Source: Porphyrobacter sp. GA68 (GTDB lineage Bacteria > Pseudomonadota > Alphaproteobacteria > Sphingomonadales > Sphingomonadaceae). From it: DNA of 64,000 bases. Shown one piece after another: positions 16,861-25,400 of the stretch. Numbering within the stretch: position 1 is the first letter of the stretch; every line of letters starts with the position of its first letter. The translations under genes were made by a program, and so were the position numbers. The stretch covers positions 1 through 64,000 of the forward strand of contig NZ_JAKQYJ010000001.1 in NCBI RefSeq assembly GCF_022605525.1, in the 5' to 3' direction. Under the pieces are notes generated by a model. The model had not been told where the DNA came from and did not search any database. It saw nothing but the letters and a program-made list of their open reading frames with translations.

Positions 16861-17754
16861 ATGGCAATCGACTTCAAGACATATCAGGAGCAGGCCCTGC
16901 TGACCGACCAGGTCCCGGGCTCTAGCGAGGATGCGGTCCTCAACGCGTTGATCGTGCCAATGCTTGGTTTGGCTGGTGAAACCGGCCAGCTTCTCAGCGA
17001 ATACAAGAAGCACCTTCGCGACGGGGAAGCGCACCGCCTCTTCAAGGATCGTGTGGGTGAAGAACTAGGCGATCTTCTCTGGTATATTGCCAACGTCGCC
17101 AGCAAGTTCGACCTGGATCTGGGGCTGATTGCGCAACAGAACCTCGACAAGGTGCAGGCACGCTTTGCTCCTGCCAGTAGCGAAGCCCCGCAGCTCGATT
17201 CCGGATTTCCCGATACCGAGCGGTTCCCTCGTCAGATGACTGTGCGACTGGCCGAAGAGCCCGGTTCGAGTGAGCGTCCGAAGGTCCGGATGTCGGTCGA
17301 CGGGGAAGAGATCGGGTGCCTGCTCGGTGACAATTCCTATGATCCCGACGGCTATCGCTTTCACGACGTTTTCCATCTTGCCTATGCCGCGTTCCTTGGT
17401 TGGTCGCCGAACCTGCGGGCGTTCCTAAAGCGCAAGCGCAAGAGCCATCCGTTGCTCGAAGAAGTCGAGGACGGTGGCCGCGCGCGCATCATCGAGGAAG
17501 GCGTCTCCGCGCTGGCATTTAATTATGCGCGCGTCCACAGCTTCCTCGAAGGCATCAGCGAGGTCGATTACGGCTTGCTTCGCACGATCCAAAGCATGAC
17601 CTCGCATCTCGAAGTGGGGCAAGCGACCGCGGCCGACTGGGAACGCGCTATCCTTGAGGGATTTGCGGTGTGGCGCCAGGTTCTCGCCAATAAGGGCGGC
17701 GAAATTTTCGTCGACCTCGACGCACGTGCGATCCGCTATCTGGGTGCACCCTGA
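16861..17754 (+). CDS. MazG-type nucleoside triphosphate pyrophosphohydrolase with extra C-terminal domain
   Basis: A 297-aa protein. The N-terminal ~100 residues form a MazG helical fold: GLAGETGQLLSEYKK with E40 and E47, and VGEELGDLLWYIAN with E67/E68 and D71, the Mg-binding acidic residues. The C-terminal domain (about 115-297) has YRFHDVFHLAYAAFLGWSP (H168, D169, H172), a basic KRKRKS stretch, and IIEEGVSALAFNYAR with E212/E213. These histidines and glutamates could form a second metal site. MazG enzymes cut NTPs or dNTPs to monophosphates, so this one may remove an altered or competing pyrimidine dNTP. It is the last gene of the + strand operon, and its 3' end overlaps the convergent acpS by 19 nt. 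Confidence 0.8.
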   Translation: MAIDFKTYQEQALLTDQVPGSSEDAVLNALIVPMLGLAGETGQLLSEYKKHLRDGEAHRLFKDRVGEELGDLLWYIANVASKFDLDLGLIAQQNLDKVQARFAPASSEAPQLDSGFPDTERFPRQMTVRLAEEPGSSERPKVRMSVDGEEIGCLLGDNSYDPDGYRFHDVFHLAYAAFLGWSPNLRAFLKRKRKSHPLLEEVEDGGRARIIEEGVSALAFNYARVHSFLEGISEVDYGLLRTIQSMTSHLEVGQATAADWERAILEGFAVWRQVLANKGGEIFVDLDARAIRYLGAP

Positions 17755-18131
17755 TCGCCGAGACCGATCACGCTGGCGACCGCTATATCGCCTTCGTGTG
17801 CCGTGCTCACCAGCCAGGATTGGATACCGAGCGCAGCGGCCCGGCGCTCCGCCTCGTCATGCAGCACAATGGTGGGCGCGCCCGAGGGCAGCTTGACAAC
17901 TTCGATGCTGAGGAAGCCAACGCCTTCGGCAAAGCCCGTGCCGAGCGCTTTCATGACCGCTTCCTTGACGGCGAGCCGACCGGACAGACGCGCCGCACGG
18001 TCTTGCCCAGCCCCGACCGCTTCTTGTTCCTGGGTCGTGAAACAGCGAGTCAGAAACTGATCGGTCGGATCGTGCAGTAAAGCAGTGGTGTGGGGAATAT
18101 CGACGAGGTCGATGCCGTGTGCGAGAATCAC
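17736..18131 (-). CDS. acpS: holo-[acyl-carrier-protein] synthase (AcpS-type phosphopantetheinyl transferase)
   Basis: A 131-aa AcpS homologue. It has the N-terminal HGIDLVDI motif with its Mg-binding Asp, then FTTQEQEAV, and the second signature RLAVKEAVMKALGTGF with the Lys-Glu pair. It ends with VSTAHEGDIAVASVI, matching the SHE/SD-type end of AcpS. It moves phosphopantetheine from CoA to the serine of an ACP. The start is GTG 18131 in a GTGA overlap with the AbiEii-like gene; the longer frame from 18155 lies inside that gene. It is thus the third gene of an AbiE operon, facing the operon that encodes the ACP-like protein. It is probably an extra, dedicated copy rather than the housekeeping gene next to lepB/pdxJ. 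Confidence 0.88.
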   Translation of the reverse strand: MILAHGIDLVDIPHTTALLHDPTDQFLTRCFTTQEQEAVGAGQDRAARLSGRLAVKEAVMKALGTGFAEGVGFLSIEVVKLPSGAPTIVLHDEAERRAAALGIQSWLVSTAHEGDIAVASVIGLGDQGAPR

Positions 18132-19195
18132 GAGGGCGATCCATTCAAGGTGCACTCAAGGTCATCGACACTGGCGAGCACGGCCTCGAAGGACGGCACC
18201 TCCCCGAAAATCATGCCCGCCATGGCGTCGTAATCGCGGCGCAAGTCGACGGTCATTGCGTCGGTCGGATTGAGCGAGAAGCTACCTGGTTGGGCATGAG
18301 CGAGATCGAGATCGCGACTGTTGAAGAACATTCGGGCATGTGCAACGCAATCGCGGCCGAGATCCGGATTGGCGAGCGCCGCGGCTCCCGCTCCGGCGGC
18401 TATCAGCTGATGTACGTCGTAGTAGTGGCGCGAGACACGCTGTCCTCCTGCTCGCAGGACCTGGCGTGCGTCGAACCAGCGTCGCAGCCCGTGCAGGATC
18501 ACCACCTTGTCCCAAAAGGTCCGCTCCGCATTTACGATCGTCACATCGGCGACTGTGAGATCAAGGTCCGGTAGGTCCGGGGCGAGATAGGGCGTGATGG
18601 TGTGCTGCGCGTGCGGATCGAGCGCGGACTTGGCGCCCGATTCGATCTTTACGGCCTTGCGAATATAGCCATCTGACGCTTCTGTGGCGCTCGGATACCA
18701 GAGCAGCAGGCTTTGACGGCTTTCATCGTCTGTATCGAGCTCGACTCTTCCGGCGGCGGTCTCTCCGTCTGCCGCTGCCACCGCCTCGGCGAGCGTTGTC
18801 GAGAGTTGGGCGAGAAGTTCGCCGGCGACGAACGCTTGGCACGCGCCTTTGATCGCATCGAGCTTGGCCTGGCGCTGCTTTCCCGACATTGCTTCCAGCG
18901 CTTCGACGCTGGCTTCCTCGCCAATGTCCTCGCGAAACACGGTGATGTCGATGTCTTCGGAGAAACGTTCGATGAGGCCGAAGCCTTTGGAAAGCGACGT
19001 TCCACCCTTGAACAGAAAGCGGGGCCCCTGCGATGCTGGCCCATTGAACAATGCATCAAGCGTCCAGCAGACCCAGAAATCCTTCTCGATGTTCTGGGGC
19101 GCAGTGCCCAGGCGCTGTCCTGCACCAACGAACAGATCGCGCCTGTCGTTCACGGTGGCAGCGAGAACCTGAGCATAGGCAGTGTTCATCGTCAT
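18128..19195 (-). CDS. abiEii: AbiEii-type nucleotidyltransferase toxin
   Basis: A 355-aa protein of the AbiEii/AbiGii nucleotidyltransferase family. FKGGTSLSKGFGLIERFSEDIDITV carries the GGTSLSK motif at residues 64-70 and the metal-binding D81/D83. A C-terminal helical region has ERTFWDKVVILHGL and SRHYYDVHQLIA. Type IV AbiE toxins arrest growth in response to phage, reported as nucleotide addition to tRNA or nucleotide binding. It starts at ATG 19195 in an ATGA overlap with the AbiEi-like antitoxin gene and ends in a GTGA overlap with acpS, so all three should be translated together. An upstream in-frame extension lies inside abiEi and is rejected. Confidence 0.87.
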   Translation of the reverse strand: MTMNTAYAQVLAATVNDRRDLFVGAGQRLGTAPQNIEKDFWVCWTLDALFNGPASQGPRFLFKGGTSLSKGFGLIERFSEDIDITVFREDIGEEASVEALEAMSGKQRQAKLDAIKGACQAFVAGELLAQLSTTLAEAVAAADGETAAGRVELDTDDESRQSLLLWYPSATEASDGYIRKAVKIESGAKSALDPHAQHTITPYLAPDLPDLDLTVADVTIVNAERTFWDKVVILHGLRRWFDARQVLRAGGQRVSRHYYDVHQLIAAGAGAAALANPDLGRDCVAHARMFFNSRDLDLAHAQPGSFSLNPTDAMTVDLRRDYDAMAGMIFGEVPSFEAVLASVDDLECTLNGSPS

Positions 19196-19848
19196 GAGCG
19201 AGGTGGCTTTCGGCGACTGGGCATCGTGTCGCGCAGGATCTGTTGCATCCATGCTGGAAGAGCGAGCAGATCGGTTGAGAGATCGTCGACAATCGCTGCA
19301 CCATGGTCAGGATCGGCAAACAGGCTGCGCAAGCGCTTGGCAACAGCCGGGTCGGTATCGCCTCCTGCATCGTGAAGCCAGTGCAATGCCTGCACGACGC
19401 GCATGCCAGGACGGCCAGCCCAATAGAGACGGCTCGGCGCGGTCGTCTTGAAGTCGATCTGCAGGTTGCCGAGCTTGATTGGTTTGAGGCGGGCATCGGT
19501 GTGAACCCCGATCCGCGCCGGGACTGCGTCCGACAGGCCAAGATCGTTCGCCGCGGTCATGCCGTCGACAAGAATTCGAGCTTGGTCGCGGCGTGCCAAG
19601 GCGTCGACGACCGAGCGAGGGTCAGGATGGGTCGGCTTGCCGGTGAGGTTGTTGCGCTGCGGCTTGTCGTAGAGACCGCGCGCGATGCGTCGTATATCGC
19701 CGCTGCGTGCCAGGCGATGAAGAACTTGATCAACAGCCTCCCGTGATCCGAGATCGAGAAAGTCGCGCGGGGTCCAAACCGACGGGTTGCTGCCGTCGGC
19801 CATCCGGTCCGTTATAGCGGCTTTGAGGTCGAGGCCGGGTCCGCGCAT
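19192..19848 (-). CDS. abiEi: AbiEi-type antitoxin (DUF6088-like winged-helix regulator)
   Basis: A 218-aa protein. Its N-terminus has a winged-helix pattern (WTPRDFLDLGSREAVDQVLHRLARSGDIRRIARGLYDKP, about residues 19-57), the hallmark of DUF6088/AbiEi-like antitoxins; a C-terminal antitoxin domain follows. The protein would repress its own promoter. I chose ATG 19848 because AAAGGA lies 6 nt upstream. A longer frame starting at 19935 would run through four copies of a putative operator and has no homology-like sequence. It is the first gene of the abiEi-abiEii-acpS operon. Confidence 0.82.
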   Translation of the reverse strand: MRGPGLDLKAAITDRMADGSNPSVWTPRDFLDLGSREAVDQVLHRLARSGDIRRIARGLYDKPQRNNLTGKPTHPDPRSVVDALARRDQARILVDGMTAANDLGLSDAVPARIGVHTDARLKPIKLGNLQIDFKTTAPSRLYWAGRPGMRVVQALHWLHDAGGDTDPAVAKRLRSLFADPDHGAAIVDDLSTDLLALPAWMQQILRDTMPSRRKPPRS

Positions 19849-19857
19849 GCTGGTTCC

Positions 19858-19936
19858 TTTGTCAGATGCATGTATACACCGTTCTGACAAATCGGAAAGT
19901 TGGTTTGTCAGATTCGTGTAGCGTATTTCTGACAAA
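19858..19936. promoter_or_regulatory. four-copy TTTGTCAGA operator array between abiEi and the divergent dCTP-deaminase-like gene
   Basis: The 9-mer TTTGTCAGA occurs at 19858-19866 (+), 19883-19891 (-), 19904-19912 (+) and 19928-19936 (-). That makes two inverted pairs with 16- and 15-nt spacers. The array fills the 98-nt region between the two divergent starts (19848 and 19947). AbiEi-type antitoxins bind inverted repeats in their own promoter, so this is probably the AbiEi operator, and it could also control the divergent gene. Confidence 0.78.
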
Positions 19937-19946
19937 TGGGGGCAAA

Positions 19947-20783
19947 ATGGAGCCGGTCGGATTCTGGAGCGGGGAAACGCTGGCAGAGCGTCTCTCGAGT
20001 CTCATAACGCCGTTCGACGAGGACTGTGTAGACTGCTCGGCCTACACCTTGCACATGGGTCGGGAGGTCTACGTTTCGCCCAACGACCAGACCGAAGACC
20101 CGCAGAGCGTCACAATCCGTCAGCTCAACGACAACCAAGCCTTCACCATTCCTCCCGGTCAGTTCGGCTTTCTCCTGACCGAGGAAATCGTCGAGATTCC
20201 CGACGATGCGCTGGGCTTCATTTCGATCAAGGCGAAAATCAAATGGCGCGGCCTGATCAACGTATCGGGTTTCCACGTCGACCCGGGCTTCAAGGGGCGC
20301 CTTATCTTCTCGGTTTACAACGCGGGGCCGGTACCGGTCCATCTGCGGCAGGGCCAGCCGATGTTTCTTCTCTGGCTATCGAACCTCGATCGCAAGACGA
20401 AGCGCGGACGAAAGACCGCGGTTCAACTCACGTTCCCTCCGGATTTGATCCCGGGGATCTCGGGAGAACTGCAGTCGCTTGCCGGCATTAACAAGAAGAT
20501 CAAGGACGTCGACAAGGATCTGACCGGCCGCATCCACACCATCGAACGAGAGCAAACCTATTACCGCGTGATCGCGCTCATTCTCATGCTAGTCGTCGGC
20601 GCGATGCTCGCGAATTGGGTCCGCGAGGGGGGACTTCAGCGCTTGTTCGCCCCGCCGACGGCCATTGAGGTTCAGGCGGGCATCGAGAATGGCGGCAGCT
20701 TACCTACACCCGATCCTGCCCAAGCGAATGACGCCGGCGCCCCCGGAAGCCCCACACCCGCAGCCGACGGCACTGCTCGATAG
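19947..20783 (+). CDS. membrane-anchored dCTP-deaminase/dUTPase-fold protein
   Basis: A 278-aa protein. Residues about 8-150 have the DCD/dUTPase trimer fold pattern: VDCSAYTLHMG, IPPGQFGFLLTEEIVEIPDDALGFI, and GFHVDPGFKGRLIFSVYN. The catalytic Glu of dCTP deaminases, expected at the fifth residue after KG in the last motif, is Ser122, so deamination is unlikely. Then comes a helical linker (about 175-205), one membrane segment (about 207-225, VIALILMLVVGAMLANW) and a Pro/Ala-rich tail. dCTP deaminases and dUTPases are known phage-defence enzymes and phage-sensed proteins. This one may bind or sense a deoxynucleotide at the membrane. Its promoter is shared with abiEi, and the nuclease-like gene abuts it. 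Confidence 0.72.
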   Translation: MEPVGFWSGETLAERLSSLITPFDEDCVDCSAYTLHMGREVYVSPNDQTEDPQSVTIRQLNDNQAFTIPPGQFGFLLTEEIVEIPDDALGFISIKAKIKWRGLINVSGFHVDPGFKGRLIFSVYNAGPVPVHLRQGQPMFLLWLSNLDRKTKRGRKTAVQLTFPPDLIPGISGELQSLAGINKKIKDVDKDLTGRIHTIEREQTYYRVIALILMLVVGAMLANWVREGGLQRLFAPPTAIEVQAGIENGGSLPTPDPAQANDAGAPGSPTPAADGTAR

Positions 20784-22097
20784 ATGCAATTGCTGAGGCC
20801 GGCGACGCTTGACGAACTCGCGCCCTACCTTTCAAAATTTCTGGCTCTTGTAGGTCGCGAGCGCTGGTTCAAGCGCGCCGACCAACTCGATGCGGAACAG
20901 CAACGGTCTGCATACCGATCGAAGATTGTGGCCGACTATCACTGGCTCGAACTCGCCATCAGCCACCAATGCGATATTCTCGCCAAGGAACGCCGGCTCC
21001 TTCCCCGATATGCCGATATGCAGGCCTGGGCCGGGCTTCACTTCGCGGCAACGGTCGTCGAAGTCCACGCCTCACTCAGCGCCCAAGGCAAGCAATCGCT
21101 CGCCGGGCGTCTTCGGGACGCGCTGAAAGCAGAAACCGGCCTTGCCGCCCTCTATCTCGAGATGGATATCGCACAGCGTCTCGCGATCGATGGCTTCGAG
21201 CTTTAATTTCCCGATCTCGACAACACAGGCCAATGCGATCTCGCATTTTCCCGCGCCACGGTCAGTGGTGAAGTCGAATGCAAGAGCATCTCTGCCGACG
21301 CGGGGCGGAAAATCCACCGCAAGGACTTCTATCGCTTTATTCAGGCGATGACCCCTGCCTTCTCGAGCCCGATCGAACAGTCGCGCAGCGAAGTTCTCCT
21401 TATCGACCTCGAGGACCGGTTATCCGCCAATCTGCAGGCTCAAAGGCCACTGCGCCGGTCAACGATGGACATGCTGCTGAATGGACAAGCCGATAATGCT
21501 GCGGAGTCATCGTTCACCGTCACGAGGATTGCTCTCGATCAAGAGTTGCGAAACGAGGTCATGGCTGACCAGGCAGGCATGAGCGCAATCTGCCGCCAAC
21601 GATGGGGGCAAAATTGTCATGCCGCCGGCGCCATCACCGAAGACGGCGGATGCCTGATAGTGATGCGCAGCCAGAAAGACGATGATCCTTCCAAGCCTCT
21701 TCTCGCGGCGATGCGCAAAGCAGCGAGCCAGTTCTCAGGCGAACGACCGGCGTTCATAGCCGTACAGTTCGATGAAATCGCCCCTGCCGACCTAATGTTG
21801 CCGCATGTCCGCCGACGCGCGGGACTGCTCTCCCATGCGCTCTTCCAGCATTATGGCGAGCGCCACGTCAGTGCGGTGTGCTTTAGCTGCTTTGACGGCC
21901 TGGTGCGGTATGAAGGGAACGCCTCGTCGCCGGGCTTCGCCGTGCCTAACCTCAATCCGCAATTTCCGCTCGGCGCGACCGACGTCCCCACCTTTCTTCG
22001 CCAAATTCCTGATCGAATTTTCGCCGACATCATCGGAGCGCCACTTCCGGCTCCAGATATCTCGACCATTCACTTTGACGCGTCGGCTTCCGACTAA
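20784..22097 (+). pseudogene. PD-(D/E)xK nuclease-like gene interrupted by one in-frame TAA
   Basis: A single reading frame of 438 codons runs from ATG 20784 (directly after the previous stop) to 22097 and is broken only by TAA at codon 141 (21204-21206). Sequence after the stop continues the protein: FPDLDNTGQCDLAF, then EVECKSIS, giving D152 and E165-x-K167, the catalytic spacing of PD-(D/E)xK nucleases. The helix before the stop (YLEMDIAQRLAIDGFEL) suits the first helix of that fold. The two halves therefore look like one nuclease of 437 residues carrying a nonsense mutation; a single base change from GAA, CAA or AAA explains it. Alternatives are readthrough, or two proteins (140 aa and 249 aa from ATG 21348). 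It is paired with the DCD-fold gene. Confidence 0.7.
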
Positions 22098-22436
22098 ATT
22101 CAAATTCGCCCATATCGAGCTAGGACGGAGGGCGGCTCCTTAACCGGTGCCCCGCACCGAAAGTGCCAGTTTACAACCGGCTCAGGAGGAGCAAAATTCG
22201 CCGCGTGAACTAACGGTCGGTTTCAGGGGCCAATCGCAGTGCCTCGAACGACAGCTCTGCCAGCGGCTGCTGACCTTGGCGTTCCTACGATCGAACGGCA
22301 GCTTCGCTAATTGTACCGACTATAACCGGACAGGCCGGAGTCGGCCTAAATCAGCCGCGATGCTGTGCGCCGATTGCCGTCGGTGTCGGCCCTTTTCTTT
22401 TCCGAAGCCTACCCCCAATGTGCTCACGGAGGGCAA
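22098..22436. other. intergenic region upstream of the type IIG RM gene
   Basis: A 339-nt stretch in which I see no gene. It contains GGCAGC-like words similar to those at the left edge of the window and a GTTCCTACG half-site at 22281-22289. The promoter of the restriction-modification gene should lie here, but no clear -35/-10 pair stands out. Confidence 0.45.
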
Positions 22437-25400
22437 ATGGACGCTGACGAATTCATCGCCAAGTGGCAGGTTTCAGGTGGCAATGAGCGCGCGAACACGC
22501 AGCTGTTCGTGACCGACCTGTGCGCGCTGCTCGGCGTCGACCAGCCACAGCCGACGCAGAGCGATACCGTGCGCAACGACTACGTGTTCGAGCGCCACGT
22601 GGTAAAAGCCGAGATCGACGGTACTACCTCCAATGGCTGGATCGACCTCTATAAACGTAACTGCTTCATCCTCGAAGCTAAGCAGGGCAGCGCTGCAGAC
22701 ACCAAGGCGGTGGACGAGGGCCAGGGCGATGCATTGCGCGACCTCTTCGGCCAAACCGCCGCCGAGCGCTTCAAGCGCGGCATGGCGAAGCGCGGCACTG
22801 AGCAATGGACTGGTGCCATGCTGCGCGCCGCCGGCCAGGCTGATGGTTATGCCCGTGCTCTTCCCGAAGGTCACGGCTGGCCGCCGTTCCTGCTGGTGAG
22901 TGATATCGGCTATTGCATCGACGTCTATGCCAACTTCGCCTGCGATGGGCGGCCTTACGTCCCGTTCCCGGACCGCCGGCGGTTCCGAAACACGCTGGAG
23001 GACTTGCGCGACGAAGACGTACGCACGCGACTGGCGGCGATCTGGACCGCCCCCATGTCGCTCGACCCTTCAGCCGAGGCGGCGCGAGTCACGCGCGAGG
23101 TGGCCAACCATCTCGCCGCCCTGGCCAAGGATATTGAGGCGCGCGAGCAGAACCCCGACCGCGTCGCCGCCTTCCTGATGCGCCTGTTGTTCACGATGTT
23201 CGCCGAGGACACGCGCCTGATCCCGAAGAAGAGCTTCAGTGCGCTGCTGGCGAAGGTGCGCGACCGACCCGAAAACCTGCCGCCGCAACTCACCGATCTT
23301 TGGAAGGCGATGGACGCAGGACGTTTTACCGGCGCGCTAGGCGAAGCGGGCGAGACCGTGCGCCGGTTCAACGGCTACCTGTTCAAGGACACCACGGCGA
23401 TCGCGCTAACCACGGGCGAGATCGACGTGCTGATCGAGGCGGCCAAGGCCGACTGGCGGCAGGTCGAACCGGCGATCTTCGGCACCCTGCTCGAACGCGC
23501 GCTCAACCCGAAGGAGCGGGCTAAGCTTGGCGCACACTACACCCCGCGCGCCTACGTCGAGCGCTTGGTCGGACCAACGATCATGGAGCCGCTGCGCGAG
23601 GACTGGCTCGGCGCCCGCACGGCAGCGATGGAAGCGGCCGAGGCCGGCGACCGGGAGAAGGCGCGGCGGCTCGTCGAGGCGTTCCATGGGCAGCTGGCGC
23701 AGACCAAGGTGCTCGATCCCGCCTGCGGCACGGGCAATTTCCTCTACGTCGCAATGGCGCGGATGAAGGAGCTCGAAGGTGAAGTGCTCGAGCTACTCGA
23801 GGAACTAGGCGACGAGCGCTACCTTGCCGAGCTGTCCGGCCACACGATCACCCCGGAGAACTTCCTCGGTATCGAGATCAACCCGCGCGCGGCGGAGATC
23901 GCCCAGCTGGTGCTGTGGATCGGCTATCTCCAATGGCACTTCCGGGTGAACGGCGAGGATCGAATGCCGGAGCCGCCGGTGCTGCGCGACGTAAAGACCA
24001 TCGAGTGCAGGGATGCGCTGATTGAGTGGGATAGGCGCGAGCTGGTGCGCGACGAAGACGGTGTGCCAGTCACGCGTTGGGACGGCGAGACGATGAAGAG
24101 GCACCCCATGACCGGCAAGCATGTGCCCGATGAGACGGCGCGGGTCGAGGTTTGGCGCTACGTCAACCCGAAGTCGGCGAAGTGGCCTATGGCAGACTTC
24201 ATCGTCGGGAATCCGCCATTCATCGGAAACAAGCGGATGCGGGACCGCCTAGGTGACGGGTATATGGACGCGCTATTTCGCGTCTCCTCCATCCCGGAAT
24301 CCTCAGACTTCGTTATGTACTGGTGGGACAAGGCCGCTGATAGCGTGCGGAAGCACCAAGCCAGAGCATTTGGTCTAATCACAACCAATTCCCTGCATCA
24401 AACCTTCAATCGACAGGTCCTCAGCCCGCACTTGAATGCCAAAGATCCGCTGTCGCTTTCATTCGCGATCCCGGACCATCCTTGGGTGGATGAAAAGGGC
24501 TCCGCTGCCGTTCGAGTGGCGCTGACTGCTGGGCGGGCAGGCTCGGGTGCGGGACGGCTGTTGAAGGTTCTTCCCGGATCTTGGCCGGTCGGATTAGAGG
24601 AGTTTCAAGGAACTCTCGGCGTAATTGCCGCGAACCTGAGCGTCGGACCGGCGCTCACTGAGACAAAACAGCTCAAGAGCAACCGCGGCCTGGCATCGCT
24701 TGGTGCGACACTGGTAGGACAAGGCTTCTTGCTTGAGCCCGAAGAGTTAAGTGACCTCTTAACCCACGAACCCGCCGCTCGGTCGGTCGTCCGCCCTTAT
24801 CTTAGCGGGCGCGACGTCGCCGGTGGGGATAGGGGTCGTTTCGTTCTCGATACTTTTGAGTGGACTGAAGCGAATCTGCGGGAACAGCTTCCACGTGTCT
24901 ACGACAGGTTGCTCAACTCGGTTCGACCTACGCGACTGGAAAACAAGCGCCAAAGTTACCGCGATAAATGGTGGATTCACGCGGAGCCTCGATCAGAAAT
25001 CCGCAAGGCGCTCCGAGGACTCGACCGCTTTATCGCGACGGTTAGGACCGCGAAACACCGAACCTTCATTTTCGTCCCGTCGGAAACGCTTCCAGAGGCA
25101 AGAATCGTCGCAATCGCACTGGAAGACGCATTCTGGCTGGGTGTGCTCTCCAGCCGAACTCATTCGGTATGGGCAATCGCTTGGGGTGCGCGTCAAGGCG
25201 TAGGCAACGACCTCAATTACAATGTCGGAGAATGCTTCGACCCCTTCCCATTCCCAGACACCTCCGACGAAACGCTCAAGGCCCGCATGCGCGACGCGGC
25301 CGAGAAGCTCGACGCCTTGCGCAAGGACGTACTGGCGCGGCACGAAGACCTGACGTTGACCAAACTCTACAACACGCTCGAAACGCTGCGCGCGGCCGAG

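Noticed and set aside
18128-19252. Longer AbiEii-like protein starting at 19252
   Set aside because: The extension lies inside the antitoxin gene; ATG 19195 gives the 4-nt overlap typical of this operon.
19192-19935. Longer AbiEi-like protein starting at 19935
   Set aside because: It would translate the operator repeats; ATG 19848 has AAAGGA at good distance.
19947-20783. Active dCTP deaminase defence gene
   Set aside because: The expected catalytic Glu is Ser122, so an active deaminase call is not supported.
21348-22097. Separate 249-aa gene starting at ATG 21348
   Set aside because: The same frame is open back to the TAA at 21204 and the catalytic nuclease motifs lie before this ATG, so a broken single gene explains the data better.
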